In this document: piece by piece, positions 38,942 through 49,578 of the stretch
How the letters are laid out: the number at the start of each line of letters is the position of its first letter
Position numbering within the stretch: position 1 is the stretch's first letter
NCBI GenBank assembly: GCA_913063045.1
Contig: CAJXYM010000003.1
Location: 1-64,000, forward strand
Reading direction: 5' to 3'
Length of the DNA: 64,000 nucleotides
Source of the DNA: an uncultured Flavobacteriales bacterium
Lineage (GTDB): Bacteria; Bacteroidota; Bacteroidia; Flavobacteriales; BACL11
Translations under genes and position numbers: made by a program
The notes under the pieces: model-generated
Told to the model about the DNA's origin: nothing
Databases searched by the model: none
The model's input: the letters and a program-made list of their open reading frames with translations, nothing else

Positions 38942-39391
38942 ATGAAAATCTTAATGGTTTGTCTTGGTAATATATGTCGATCTCCGCTGGCACATGGATT
39001 ACTTCACTTTAAATCTAAAAAAATAACAGTAGATTCAGCAGGTACTGCAAATTACCATATAGGGAAATCTCCAGATCAAAGATCAATCGATATTGCAAAA
39101 AAGTATAATTTTGATATCAGCAAACAAGTAGCTCGACAGTTTACCTCAAAAGACTTTACTTTATTTGACAAAATATATGCTATGGATACAGATAATTATT
39201 CTAAAATCATTTCTCTTGCAAAAAATCAGAACGAGATAGATAAAGTCGATTTAATATTAAATGAAATAAGTCCAGGAAAATATCAATCTATTCCTGATCC
39301 ATATTATGGTGGCAAAAAAGGATTTGAAGATATCTTTGATTTACTAGAAAAATCATGCAATCAAATTATTAAAAAATATGAAAATAGGTAA
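38942..39391 (+). CDS. Low-molecular-weight protein-tyrosine phosphatase
   Basis: ILMVCLGNICRSPLAHGLL (CX5R); DPYYGG. Confidence 0.93.
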   Translation: MKILMVCLGNICRSPLAHGLLHFKSKKITVDSAGTANYHIGKSPDQRSIDIAKKYNFDISKQVARQFTSKDFTLFDKIYAMDTDNYSKIISLAKNQNEIDKVDLILNEISPGKYQSIPDPYYGGKKGFEDIFDLLEKSCNQIIKKYENR

Positions 39392-40082
39392 GCTATACTT
39401 AATCCCAACAACAATTAGCGACAACACAAAAGAAGAAACACTTCCTTCAAGCGTAAAAAAACATTTAGAAGAAATAAATTTCTTTATTGCTGAGAATATT
39501 AGGACATCAAGGAGATTCATTAAGAAAGTAATTCCAACAAAAAATATAGATAATATAATATTTCATTCCTACGGAAAAAATGACCATATTGATCTAGATA
39601 ATGAACTATTACCATATTTACTAAAAGGTCTAGATGCTGGTATTATTTCTGAAGCAGGACTTCCTGCAATTGCAGATCCCGGATCAGATATTGTGGAATT
39701 TGCACATAAATTTAACATTAAGGTAGTTCCACTCTCAGGCCCATCATCAATAATACTAGCGCTAGTAGCGTCAGGGCTTAACGGACAAAATTTTGCATTT
39801 AATGGCTATCTTCCTATAAACTCTAAAGAAAGAAACCATAAAATCAAACAACTTGAAAAATTAGCTTTAAACAGTAGACAAACTCAAATATTTATGGAGA
39901 CCCCTTATAGAAATAATAAATTAATAGAAGCAATCCTAAAAACCTGCAACTCTAAAACTAAGCTTTGCATAGCAGCAAACATTACAGCACAAAATGAAAA
40001 CATCATCACAAAATCTATTGAAGAATGGAAAAGCTTAAGAATAAACTACGACAAACAACCAACAATTTTCCTTTTAGGATAA
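39378..40082 (+). CDS. SAM-dependent methyltransferase, RsmI/tetrapyrrole methylase family
   Basis: KLYLIPTTI; EAGLPAIADPGSDIVEFAH; VVPLSGPSSIILALVASGLNGQNFAFNGYLP. Confidence 0.88.
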   Translation: MKIGKLYLIPTTISDNTKEETLPSSVKKHLEEINFFIAENIRTSRRFIKKVIPTKNIDNIIFHSYGKNDHIDLDNELLPYLLKGLDAGIISEAGLPAIADPGSDIVEFAHKFNIKVVPLSGPSSIILALVASGLNGQNFAFNGYLPINSKERNHKIKQLEKLALNSRQTQIFMETPYRNNKLIEAILKTCNSKTKLCIAANITAQNENIITKSIEEWKSLRINYDKQPTIFLLG

Positions 40083-40104
40083 ATATAACATTCTAACTAA
40101 TTAT

Positions 40105-40112
40105 TATATTTG
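40105..40112 (+). promoter_or_regulatory. -7 element TATATTTG for divIC/ftsB-like gene
   Basis: Ends 5 nt before the ATG at 40118. Confidence 0.5.
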
Positions 40113-40117
40113 TTAAT

Positions 40118-40429
40118 ATGATTGAAAATTTAAAAAATAAGATTCCAAAATTTTTACAAAACAAATATTTAATTATAATAATTCTGTTCTTAATATGGAT
40201 TGCTTTTGTTGATAACAACAATCTAATTAAACAATATAAATTTAAGCAGAATATAAAATCTTTAGAAGAAAAAAAGCAGTTTTATATAAATGAAATATAT
40301 AATGACAGTATAGAATTAAGTGATATTATAAATGACAGTAATAAAAGAGAAAAGTTTGCAAGGGAAAAGTTTTTAATGAAAAAAGAGAATGAGGATATTT
40401 ATATATTAAGAAAAAAAGAAAATGAATAA
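40118..40429 (+). CDS. Septum formation initiator family protein (FtsB/DivIC-like)
   Basis: Single TM, short coiled coil, C-terminal [22 protein letters not shown]. Confidence 0.85.
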   Translation: MIENLKNKIPKFLQNKYLIIIILFLIWIAFVDNNNLIKQYKFKQNIKSLEEKKQFYINEIYNDSIELSDIINDSNKREKFAREKFLMKKENEDIYILRKKENE

Positions 40430-43400
40430 TCTTTTTAAAGATTTTAATAAATCTAAATCATCAGATTGGATAAATAATATTGAAAAAGAGCTAAAGGACA
40501 AATCTTTTAATTCGCTTTCTAAGGAGATTGAGGGTATTAAAATAAAACCTTTCTACCATTTAAATGAGCAAAAAAATTCAATTAAATTCCCTGATTACTG
40601 TGAAAACTTTCAGTTTATTAATGCTAAAAAAACTTCTGAAGCAAATACAAAAGCACTAGAAGCTCTTCATAATGGAATAACAGGTTTATGTTTTTCCAAC
40701 CCCTCTAATTTAGAGGACCTGCTTAAAGGAATCTTAACTGAGCATATAAAAATTAATTTTATTAATTATGATAATGATTTCCTTAAAGAGTTAGCTGAAT
40801 TTTCAATAAAAAATAAAATCTACGGCGCTATTCATGGAATTGAAAAAATTAATATTAATGGAATTAAAAACACCATTGTAGTTCCTGAATTAAGCTTAAG
40901 AAAACAAATAGATTTTGCAGTAAATAATGGAATAAAAATTAAAGAAGATATTCAATTTAGTTTCCCAACCTCAAGCAACTTTTTCTTTGAAATAGCTAAA
41001 TTACGCGCCTTCAGAATAATATGGAAAGAAAAAACAGGGAAAAATCCATATATATACTCATCAACATCTTTAAAAAATAAATTAAAAAAAGAACATTATA
41101 ATAATATCTCTAAATCAACTACTGAGTATATTTCTGCTTTATTTGGAGGCTCAGATGCTATCTTAATTTATCCCCATAATATTCAATACAATAAAACTGA
41201 TAATTTCTCGGAGAGAATTGCAAGAAATCAGTTTGAAATATTAAAAAAAGAAAGCTATCTAGATAAAGTCATTGATCCAGCAAAAGGATCGTATTATGTA
41301 GAGTATTTAACTAACGAGTTTGTGAAAGATTATCTAAATGATAATAATAAAATATTTAAAAATAAAGAGAACATTAGATTTTGGCTATCAGCAGAAGAAA
41401 TAAACATAAAATCTGAATATCAAAAAGATGATGTTAATAAAGTTAATCATATAGGCTTTATTGCTGGTAAACCACCATTTTTAAGAGGCCCTTATAGTAC
41501 AATGTATGTTAACAAACCTTGGACAATCAGACAATACGCAGGTTTTTCTACTGCAGAAGATTCCAATAATTTTTACAAAAAAAATCTCGCTTCAGGTCAA
41601 AAAGGACTTTCAGTTGCGTTTGATTTAGCGACACATAGAGGCTATGATTCTGACCATGCAAGAGTTGAAGGTGATGTTGGAATGGCTGGTGTAGCGATTG
41701 ATACTGTTGAAGATATGAAAATATTATTTAATGAAATTCCATTAGATAAAATCTCTGTTTCCATGACTATGAATGGGGCAGTACTACCAATACTTGCATT
41801 TTATATTGTTGCTGCTAAAGAACAAATGGTAGATTTAAAAGACCTTAAAGGAACTATACAAAATGACATTCTTAAGGAATTTATGGTAAGAAACACCTAT
41901 ATATATCCTCCAAAAGAATCAATTAAAATTATTGGTGATATTTTCAAATACACTTCAAAAAGCATGCCAAAATTTAATAGTATTTCAATTTCAGGATATC
42001 ATATGCAAGAAGCTGGTGCTACTGCAGATATAGAACTTGCATATACACTTGCTAATGGCTTAGAATATGTAAGAACAGGTATTAATGCAGGCATGAAAAT
42101 TGATGATTTTGCACCTAGATTATCATTTTTCTGGGGTATAGGCATGAATCACTTTATGGAAATTGCAAAAATGAGAGCAGCGCGAATATTATGGGCAAAA
42201 ATTATTAAAAAATTTAATCCACAAAACCCTAAATCAATGGCTCTAAGAACTCATTGCCAAACAAGTGGATGGAGTCTAACCGAACAAGATCCTTTTAATA
42301 ACATCACAAGAACTTGCGTTGAAGCAATGTCTGCAATCATGGGAGGAACACAAAGTCTTCATACAAATGCTCTAGACGAAGCAATAGCACTACCAACTGA
42401 TTTCTCTGCCAAAATAGCTAGAGATACTCAGATATATCTACAAAATGATATAGGGATATGTGATACCGTTGACCCTTGGGGAGGATCATACTATGTAGAA
42501 AAACTAACAGAAGAAATAGCAGAGAAAGCATGGATGTTAATTGAAGAAATTGAGGCAATTGGAGGTATGTCTAAAGCAATTGAGACTGGATTACCTAAGA
42601 TGAAAATTGAGCAGGCAGCAGCAAAAAAACAAGCAAGAATAGATAGCAAACAAGATAAGATTATTGGAGTTAATCTTAATAAATTAGAAAAAGAAGATCA
42701 AGAAATTGAAATACTAGAAGTTGATAATTCAAAAGTAAGAGAATCACAGATAAGAAGGCTTAATGATATAAAAAAAACCAGAAATAATAAAAATGTTAAT
42801 TTAGCATTAGAAGAAATAACAAAATGCTGTAAGAACAATAAAGGAAACTTATTAGAACTTGCAATTATAGCAGCGCAAGAAAGAGCATCATTAGGAGAAA
42901 TTTCTCAAGCTTGCGAAAAAGTTTTTGGAAGATACAAAGCAAAAAACCAAGTTATATCTGGAGTTTATAAAATGGAAATTAATAATAATAAAGTGTTTAC
43001 TCAAGCTCTAGAAAAATCTAATAAATTTGCGGATATTTTTGGAAGAAGACCAAGGATAATGATTGCTAAAATGGGTCAGGATGGCCATGATAGAGGTGCT
43101 AAAGTTATTGCAACATCATTTGCTGATTTAGGTTTTGATGTTGACATAGGCCCTTTATTTCAGACTCCCGAAGAAGTTGCCAAGCAAGCAATTGAAAATG
43201 ATGTACATATATTAGGGATTTCTTCATTAGCTGGAGGGCATAAAACATTAATACCTCAAGTTATCAAAGAAATAGCAAAATATAAAGATTCTAATATATT
43301 AATTATTGCAGGGGGAGTAATACCTCAAAGAGACTACAAATATCTTTATAGTAAAGGAGTACATGATGTGTTTGGCCCAGGAACGATTATATCTGAGTCA

Positions 43401-43436
43401 GCAATATCTATTTTAAACTCTTTACTAAAGAAGTAA
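40422..43436 (+). CDS. Methylmalonyl-CoA mutase, MutA-like and MutB halves fused in one ORF
   Basis: N-terminal small-subunit-like barrel (about 40422-41390), then [41 protein letters not shown]...; DGHDRG B12-binding motif at 43080-43097. Confidence 0.92.
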   Translation: MNNLFKDFNKSKSSDWINNIEKELKDKSFNSLSKEIEGIKIKPFYHLNEQKNSIKFPDYCENFQFINAKKTSEANTKALEALHNGITGLCFSNPSNLEDLLKGILTEHIKINFINYDNDFLKELAEFSIKNKIYGAIHGIEKININGIKNTIVVPELSLRKQIDFAVNNGIKIKEDIQFSFPTSSNFFFEIAKLRAFRIIWKEKTGKNPYIYSSTSLKNKLKKEHYNNISKSTTEYISALFGGSDAILIYPHNIQYNKTDNFSERIARNQFEILKKESYLDKVIDPAKGSYYVEYLTNEFVKDYLNDNNKIFKNKENIRFWLSAEEINIKSEYQKDDVNKVNHIGFIAGKPPFLRGPYSTMYVNKPWTIRQYAGFSTAEDSNNFYKKNLASGQKGLSVAFDLATHRGYDSDHARVEGDVGMAGVAIDTVEDMKILFNEIPLDKISVSMTMNGAVLPILAFYIVAAKEQMVDLKDLKGTIQNDILKEFMVRNTYIYPPKESIKIIGDIFKYTSKSMPKFNSISISGYHMQEAGATADIELAYTLANGLEYVRTGINAGMKIDDFAPRLSFFWGIGMNHFMEIAKMRAARILWAKIIKKFNPQNPKSMALRTHCQTSGWSLTEQDPFNNITRTCVEAMSAIMGGTQSLHTNALDEAIALPTDFSAKIARDTQIYLQNDIGICDTVDPWGGSYYVEKLTEEIAEKAWMLIEEIEAIGGMSKAIETGLPKMKIEQAAAKKQARIDSKQDKIIGVNLNKLEKEDQEIEILEVDNSKVRESQIRRLNDIKKTRNNKNVNLALEEITKCCKNNKGNLLELAIIAAQERASLGEISQACEKVFGRYKAKNQVISGVYKMEINNNKVFTQALEKSNKFADIFGRRPRIMIAKMGQDGHDRGAKVIATSFADLGFDVDIGPLFQTPEEVAKQAIENDVHILGISSLAGGHKTLIPQVIKEIAKYKDSNILIIAGGVIPQRDYKYLYSKGVHDVFGPGTIISESAISILNSLLKK

Positions 43437-43437
43437 T

Positions 43438-45636
43438 TTATTTAATTCTATATCTTAATCCTAAATAAAGGACTCTACCCATTACAGGAGCCCAAATTAA
43501 AGAGGCATCAAAATTTTCACTTGAAGGATCATAATTATATATAATAGGATTTTCTTGAACTGTTGAGAATAAGTTTTCTGCCCCTGTGTAAACCTCAAAT
43601 TCTTTCCATTTTCTTGTTATTTGTGTGTTAAATAAATTAAATGGGTTGGAAAACTCTTTATTAATCATGCTGTGATTAGGTATTCTACTTTTACCAATAT
43701 AATTACATGTAAAATCAAAGATCCAATTTTCATCAAAATCAGAATAAGAAAAATTAAGCAGAGCTCTTTCTCTAGGAAGTAGAGGGACTTGCATTAAAAC
43801 ATCAGAATATGTTGATTTAACATCATTAATTTTATAAGCAAGCTTAAGATCAAATCTATCAATTAACTCATAACTAAAATCAATCTGAAGAGAATTAGCA
43901 AAAGATAAATCCTGATTTAAGTTACTAAAAGAAAGTATATTTTGATCCTCAATATTAACAACTACTTGATTTTCAAAATCTGTTCTATAAAAATCAAAAT
44001 TAAAGCCAGCCTCTCTTTCCAAAATCTTAAAATTAGTTGTGATATTAAATCCATAATTCCACGCTATTTCAGGACATAAAGCATCCTCAAAAATAATATC
44101 TCTATTTGATGCTAATAATGAGATATTGTCAGTGATTGGGTTAGCAATTCTTAATGATCTTCCTGCACTAAGTCTTAAGGCAGTATTTTCTGATGGATTA
44201 TATTTTAAATTAATTCTAGGAAGAATATATACTTTTTCAGTTTTATTATAATAATCACTTCTGATTCCTGCAGTTAAGCTAAGAGATTCTCCCCAAAGAT
44301 AATTATACTCAGAAAATAGTCCTGTCATAAGATCAACACGACTTTGCATGAGCGAACTATAAAGACTTAAATTTTGACTAGAGTTTAAATTATCACTCAT
44401 TCTATCAGCATAATAGCTAATACCATATTTTAATTTATGCTTGCAATCTAAAATAAAAGTCTGTCTAATTAAATTTAAAAATACACTCTCCTGTAAACCT
44501 TTGAAATCTTTAGATCCAAATTTTGCATCTTGACTATGTGTTCTAAAAGAAGTTTGAAGCCCTAGACTTTTACCAATTTGCTCAGGCATAATAAATCCTG
44601 TTTTTGAAGAAATTTCAATAAGTTTATTTTCTATATCAACAAGAAATGGATTATTGATCTCAGATATTGTACCTCCAACTCTGTCTTCTACAAAACCTCT
44701 TATAAAAAACTGCATACCAAGTTTTGAATTACCAACATATTTCCATCTATTCAGAAAGTTAAAATGAGAAGTTTTTGGCATATCTAAAAAATTATCATTA
44801 TTCCTATCGTGGTCAATACCATGGTAAGATACATGAGTAAATAAGTTACTTTGCCAATCTCCATTTCTCTTAGAAAGAATAAGGTTATTTTCTATCTTTC
44901 CTTCACCGTTTACATAAAAATTTAAGAATAATTTATCTGCATTTTCAGGATTAAAATATTGAAGATTAATTTGTCCGGTAAATGATTCAAAACCATTAAC
45001 TACTGACCCACTTCCTTTAATAATTTGAATACTTTCTATCCAAGACCCCGGAACATGACTAAGACCATATGAATTAGAGAGACCTCTAATTAATGGCATG
45101 TTTTCATGAGTTACCTGAGTATAAATACCATCTAAACCTAACATTTTAATCTTTTTCGCACCGGAAACACCGTCATTAAATGCAACATCAACACTTGCAT
45201 TAGTTTCAAAACTTTCAGACAAATTACAACAAGCAGCTTTTTCTAATTCTTTGGTTGATAGTGTTTGAATATTGAGAGAATTAATTGTTGAATAACGTGA
45301 TGCAGTCTGTTTACCTTTTATATTAACCTCTCCTAACTCTAATGAAGAAGATAAATAAAATATAAAAAGATCATCTACAAATTCCTGGCTAATTAATTCA
45401 TAGCCAACATAACTTACTTTTAGAGTAGCTGGAAATGATATTGCCTCTGGAAGCTGATAATTTCCAAAATCATCAGTTACAGTACCAACTTGTGTATCTT
45501 GCCAATAAACATTAGCTCCAAATACTGGTTCATAAGAACCATCTTTTAATAATTCAAATACTTTACCATTAACATTTTGAGAAAATGCATTAGCAATAGA
45601 ACATACACAAAGGATTATTATAAATAAATTTTTCAT
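43438..45636 (-). CDS. TonB-dependent receptor with carboxypeptidase-like N-terminal domain (probable metal-related)
   Basis: CarboxypepD_reg-like region; plug (LEKAACCNLSESFETNASVDV...; GSWIESIQIIKGSGSVVNGFESFTGQINL); beta-barrel; preceded by HYC_CC_PP gene. Confidence 0.88.
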   Translation of the reverse strand: MKNLFIIILCVCSIANAFSQNVNGKVFELLKDGSYEPVFGANVYWQDTQVGTVTDDFGNYQLPEAISFPATLKVSYVGYELISQEFVDDLFIFYLSSSLELGEVNIKGKQTASRYSTINSLNIQTLSTKELEKAACCNLSESFETNASVDVAFNDGVSGAKKIKMLGLDGIYTQVTHENMPLIRGLSNSYGLSHVPGSWIESIQIIKGSGSVVNGFESFTGQINLQYFNPENADKLFLNFYVNGEGKIENNLILSKRNGDWQSNLFTHVSYHGIDHDRNNDNFLDMPKTSHFNFLNRWKYVGNSKLGMQFFIRGFVEDRVGGTISEINNPFLVDIENKLIEISSKTGFIMPEQIGKSLGLQTSFRTHSQDAKFGSKDFKGLQESVFLNLIRQTFILDCKHKLKYGISYYADRMSDNLNSSQNLSLYSSLMQSRVDLMTGLFSEYNYLWGESLSLTAGIRSDYYNKTEKVYILPRINLKYNPSENTALRLSAGRSLRIANPITDNISLLASNRDIIFEDALCPEIAWNYGFNITTNFKILEREAGFNFDFYRTDFENQVVVNIEDQNILSFSNLNQDLSFANSLQIDFSYELIDRFDLKLAYKINDVKSTYSDVLMQVPLLPRERALLNFSYSDFDENWIFDFTCNYIGKSRIPNHSMINKEFSNPFNLFNTQITRKWKEFEVYTGAENLFSTVQENPIIYNYDPSSENFDASLIWAPVMGRVLYLGLRYRIK

Positions 45637-45698
45637 TTAATTTTAGTTTTTTTTAATTTAACAAATACTTAATTACTTACGGAGTTAAACTAAAATTA

Positions 45699-46145
45699 CT
45701 AGATAATAAATGATTGGATTTTAGATAGAGTAGGTTTATAAATAAGACTAATAGGAATATCATATACTAGTCTAAAAGATGATAAGATTATTTCTTTTTT
45801 GGGAAGAAAAGAAAAGAAATTTACAAAATTTACGTTGAGTTTAAAATCAACTTTTTCTAATAATAAAGTTTGAAAAGAAAATTTTAAATTAGATAATTCT
45901 TTTTCACACATGTCACTAAATGAAGTACAACAGGACTTTTCAAGCTCTAATATACAGCAGGAAACAGTATTAACACTGCTATTATTAAAGGAATTATCCT
46001 CAACATGACATTGATCATTAACGTTACCAAGATATAAAGAAGTTTCTTGATGACAATTAAGCTTAGAGATATTAAATCCTATACTAATTAATAGTACAAA
46101 GAAAGCAAGCATACAAACTAAGATATTTTGAAAAATTTTAAACAT
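45699..46145 (-). CDS. HYC_CC_PP-like Cys/His-rich membrane-anchored protein
   Basis: N-terminal TM; SKLNCHQE, NTVSCCILELEKSCC; adjacent to TonB receptor. Confidence 0.65.
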   Translation of the reverse strand: MFKIFQNILVCMLAFFVLLISIGFNISKLNCHQETSLYLGNVNDQCHVEDNSFNNSSVNTVSCCILELEKSCCTSFSDMCEKELSNLKFSFQTLLLEKVDFKLNVNFVNFFSFLPKKEIILSSFRLVYDIPISLIYKPTLSKIQSFII

Positions 46146-46158
46146 TACAAAAACAAAT

Positions 46159-47397
46159 TTAGTTAAATTTCTTTAAACTAAAATCTAAAATAGTTTTAGT
46201 GATAATTTCAACTGCATCTAAAAGTTGTGTTTTATTTATAACTAATGGAGGAGCAAATCTTATAATATTTCCATGAGTAGGCTTAGCTAACAGACCATTA
46301 TCTCTAAGGAGCATGCATATATCCCATGCAGTAGAACTATCTTCAGAATCATTAATTACAATAGCATTGAGCAGTCCCTTACCTCTAATTAAAGTAACTA
46401 ATTTACACGAAGAAAGTCTATCGTTAAGTTCATCTCTAAATAAATTACCTAAAACAAATGCATTCTCAGATAAATTCTCATCTACAACAACTTCAAGGGC
46501 AGCTTGAGCAACTTTACAAGCAAGTGGATTACCGCCAAAAGTGGAACCATGCTCACCAGGCTGAATTGTAAGCATCACTTCATCATCAGCTAAAACAGCA
46601 GATATTGGCAAAACTCCTCCAGAAAGTGCTTTGCCTAAAATCAAGATATCTGGTCTTGCATCTTCATAATCAGTTGCAAGCATCTTACCGGTTCTAGCAA
46701 TACCTGTTTGAACCTCGTCAGCAATAAATAAAACATTATATTTAGTACATAAAGTACGTACACCAGATAAATAACCTGGATCAGGAACAACCACACCTGC
46801 TTCACCTTGAATAGGCTCAACCATAAATGCAGCAACATTCTCATCTTGGAACTCCTTTTCTAGTGCTCCTAAATCATTATATGGGATTAAATGATAACCA
46901 GGCATATAAGGGCCAAACCCTTCATAAGAAAGAGGGTCATCAGAGCTAGAAATAGCAGCTAGTGTTCTACCCCAAAAATTTCCATTAGCAAAAATAATTT
47001 TTGCTTTATCTTTTTCAATCCCCTTGTGTAAATAACCCCATTTTCTTGCAAGCTTATTAGCCGTTTCGCCTCCTTCAACTCCAGTATTCATTGGTAATAC
47101 CTTGTCATAACCAAAAAGTTTAGTAATGTATTCTTCATAATCACCTAATACATCATTATGAAAAGCTCTTGAAGTAAGTGTTAATTTAGAAGATTGACTA
47201 TTTAATGCATCTAAGATTTTAGGATGACAATGTCCCTGATTAACAGCTGAATAAGCAGATAAAAAATCAAAATATTTTTTATTATCTACATCCCAAACAA
47301 ATACTCCTTCACCTTTAGACAATACTACTGGTAAAGGATGATAATTATGTGCTCCATACCTACTTTCTAAGTCTATAAACTTCTTAACATTACTCAT
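46159..47397 (-). CDS. rocD: Ornithine--oxo-acid transaminase
   Basis: [68 protein letters not shown]. Confidence 0.95.
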   Translation of the reverse strand: MSNVKKFIDLESRYGAHNYHPLPVVLSKGEGVFVWDVDNKKYFDFLSAYSAVNQGHCHPKILDALNSQSSKLTLTSRAFHNDVLGDYEEYITKLFGYDKVLPMNTGVEGGETANKLARKWGYLHKGIEKDKAKIIFANGNFWGRTLAAISSSDDPLSYEGFGPYMPGYHLIPYNDLGALEKEFQDENVAAFMVEPIQGEAGVVVPDPGYLSGVRTLCTKYNVLFIADEVQTGIARTGKMLATDYEDARPDILILGKALSGGVLPISAVLADDEVMLTIQPGEHGSTFGGNPLACKVAQAALEVVVDENLSENAFVLGNLFRDELNDRLSSCKLVTLIRGKGLLNAIVINDSEDSSTAWDICMLLRDNGLLAKPTHGNIIRFAPPLVINKTQLLDAVEIITKTILDFSLKKFN

Positions 47398-47445
47398 CTG
47401 ATTATTTTTAATTTGTCAAAGATAATGCTTTAATCTAATTATAAC

Positions 47446-47453
47446 TAAGTTTG
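47446..47453 (+). promoter_or_regulatory. -7 element TAAGTTTG for rlmD
   Basis: Ends 4 nt before the ATG at 47458. Confidence 0.45.
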
Positions 47454-47457
47454 TGAT

Positions 47458-48870
47458 ATGCCAAGACCAAATAGACGAAAAAATATTTCTTTAGAAAATA
47501 TTGAAATCATAGACACAGCAAATAAAGGAAAATCTGTAGCTAAACATGATGGAAGAATAATTTTTGTTAATGGTGGAGTTCCTGGAGATATTTGTAACAT
47601 AACTGTATTTAAAAAAAGAAAAAAATATTGGGAAGCTAATATTGATGAAATTATTAAAAAATCAACATCACGTATTGAGCCTGTTTGTGAGCATTTTGGA
47701 TCCTGTGGTGGATGTAAATGGCAAAATATGAAGTATTCTAGCCAATTAGAATTTAAGCAAAATGAAGTGCTTAATCATCTAACAAGAATTGGGGGAGTTT
47801 CAGTAAATGAATATGAAAAGATAATTGGAAGTAAAAGTGAATACTTTTATAGAAATAAGATGGAATTTACATTTTCAAATAAAAAATGGCTTACTAATGA
47901 AGAAATTTCAGAAAATAAAATAATAGAAAACAAAGATGCCTTAGGCTTTCATGTTCCTGGAATGTTTGATAAAGTAATTGATTTAAAGAAATGTTTTTTA
48001 CAGAAAGAACCATCAAATAAAATTAGAAATGCTGTCAAAGAATTTGCTGATAAACATAAATTTGATTTTTTTGATTTAAGAAATCAAAATGGACTTCTAA
48101 GAAATTTAATAATTAGAACATCATCGACTAATGAATTAATGGTCTTAGTGCAGTTCTATAGAAATGACAGCAAACAAATTGAAATGCTAATGGATTTCTT
48201 AAAAAACTCATTTAAGGAAATAACTTCTCTCTTATTTACTGTAAATCAAAAAGCAAATAATACTTTATATGATCAAAAAATCATTTGTTTTGATGGTAAA
48301 GATCATATAAGTGAAGAAATTGATGGACTAATTTTTAAAATTGGACCTAAATCATTCTTTCAAACAAATTCTGATCAAGCAAAAGTATTATATAGAAAAA
48401 CAAGTGAGTTAGCTAATATTTCAGAAAATGATGTAGTGTATGATTTATATACGGGCACAGGAACAATAGCTCAGTTTATAGCTAAAAAAGCAAAATTAGT
48501 TGTGGGAATAGACTCTGTTGAAGAAGGAATTATTGCTGCAAGAGAAAATGCAACATTTAATAAAATAACAAACTGTAAATTTTATACTGGTGATATGAAA
48601 GAAATATTTACAGATGAATTTATTAAACAAAACTCACAACCTGACATTATAATTACGGATCCACCAAGAGACGGTATGCATAAAAAAGTTATCGAACAGA
48701 TACTAAACATATTACCAAAAAGAATTGTTTATGTAAGCTGTAATTCAGCAACACAAGCTAGAGATTTAGCAATTTTAAAAGAAAACTATATCGTTTCAAA
48801 GATTCAAACTGTAGATATGTTCCCACAAACCCATCATGTAGAAAATATAGCTGTTTTAGAGCTAAAATAG
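47458..48870 (+). CDS. rlmD: 23S rRNA (uracil(1939)-C(5))-methyltransferase, RlmD/RumA family
   Basis: CEHFGSCGGCKWQNMKYSSQLEFKQ Fe-S motif; TDPPRDGMHKKV; YVSCNSATQARDL. Confidence 0.92.
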   Translation: MPRPNRRKNISLENIEIIDTANKGKSVAKHDGRIIFVNGGVPGDICNITVFKKRKKYWEANIDEIIKKSTSRIEPVCEHFGSCGGCKWQNMKYSSQLEFKQNEVLNHLTRIGGVSVNEYEKIIGSKSEYFYRNKMEFTFSNKKWLTNEEISENKIIENKDALGFHVPGMFDKVIDLKKCFLQKEPSNKIRNAVKEFADKHKFDFFDLRNQNGLLRNLIIRTSSTNELMVLVQFYRNDSKQIEMLMDFLKNSFKEITSLLFTVNQKANNTLYDQKIICFDGKDHISEEIDGLIFKIGPKSFFQTNSDQAKVLYRKTSELANISENDVVYDLYTGTGTIAQFIAKKAKLVVGIDSVEEGIIAARENATFNKITNCKFYTGDMKEIFTDEFIKQNSQPDIIITDPPRDGMHKKVIEQILNILPKRIVYVSCNSATQARDLAILKENYIVSKIQTVDMFPQTHHVENIAVLELK

Positions 48871-48880
48871 AGATTATAAA

Positions 48881-48997
48881 ATGGATAAATTTTGGAGAAA
48901 ATTAAAAGAATTATATGATTTAAACCCAATATTATTTGGACTATTATTATCTCTAGATTTATTAATTATCTTAGCTTTAATAATGTATCTTTTTTAG
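48881..48997 (+). CDS. Small single-TM protein (38 aa; absent from supplied ORF track)
   Basis: MDKFWRKLKELYDLNPILFGLLLSLDLLIILALIMYLF*: ATG start 10 nt after rlmD, amphipathic head plus one TM helix; fills the gap exactly up to convergent coaE. Confidence 0.55.
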   Translation: MDKFWRKLKELYDLNPILFGLLLSLDLLIILALIMYLF

Positions 48998-49578
48998 CTA
49001 TCTTCATTAATAGTCTCAAGTATATTTTGAATCTGTAATAATAGAGATTGATTTTCATTATTATTAATAATAAAATCTGAGAGATCTTCTTTATTAGATT
49101 GTTCCATTTGATTGTCAATAATTTTCATAATATCCTTTGTGCTTTTATTATCTCTTTTTTTAATTCTTTTAATTCTTAAATCTAAATTTGAGGAAACACA
49201 AATAATAAAGTCTAATTTCTTGTTAGCTCCAGTTTCAAATAATATAGCTGCTTCTTTAAAAATAATAGAAGAATTTTGTTGTTTACACCAAAGATCAAAC
49301 TCAACATTCACATAAGGATGAATAATTGAGTTAATTTTTTTTAAGGCTTTAGAATTATTGAAGATTATATTTTTAAGAAATTCTTTATTAATATTATTAT
49401 CAATAAAAACTTCTTCTCCAAAGTTCTCAATTAATGATTCTTGTAAAAATTTATTTTCCTTGACACATTTTTTTGCAATTAAATCAGCATTAAAAGAAGG
49501 GTAACTCATTTTATTAAGAATATTTGACACATAGGTTTTCCCAACTCCAATGCCACCAGTAATTCCAATTTTAATCAT
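48994..49578 (-). CDS. coaE: Dephospho-CoA kinase
   Basis: IGITGGIGVGKTYVSNIL; FNADLIAKKCV; EAAILFETG. Confidence 0.93.
   Translation of the reverse strand: MIKIGITGGIGVGKTYVSNILNKMSYPSFNADLIAKKCVKENKFLQESLIENFGEEVFIDNNINKEFLKNIIFNNSKALKKINSIIHPYVNVEFDLWCKQQNSSIIFKEAAILFETGANKKLDFIICVSSNLDLRIKRIKKRDNKSTKDIMKIIDNQMEQSNKEDLSDFIINNNENQSLLLQIQNILETINEDS

Noticed and set aside
46313-46844. ORFs overlapping rocD in other frames (46313..46507 +, 46641..46844 -)
   Set aside because: No motif; rocD frame strongly conserved.
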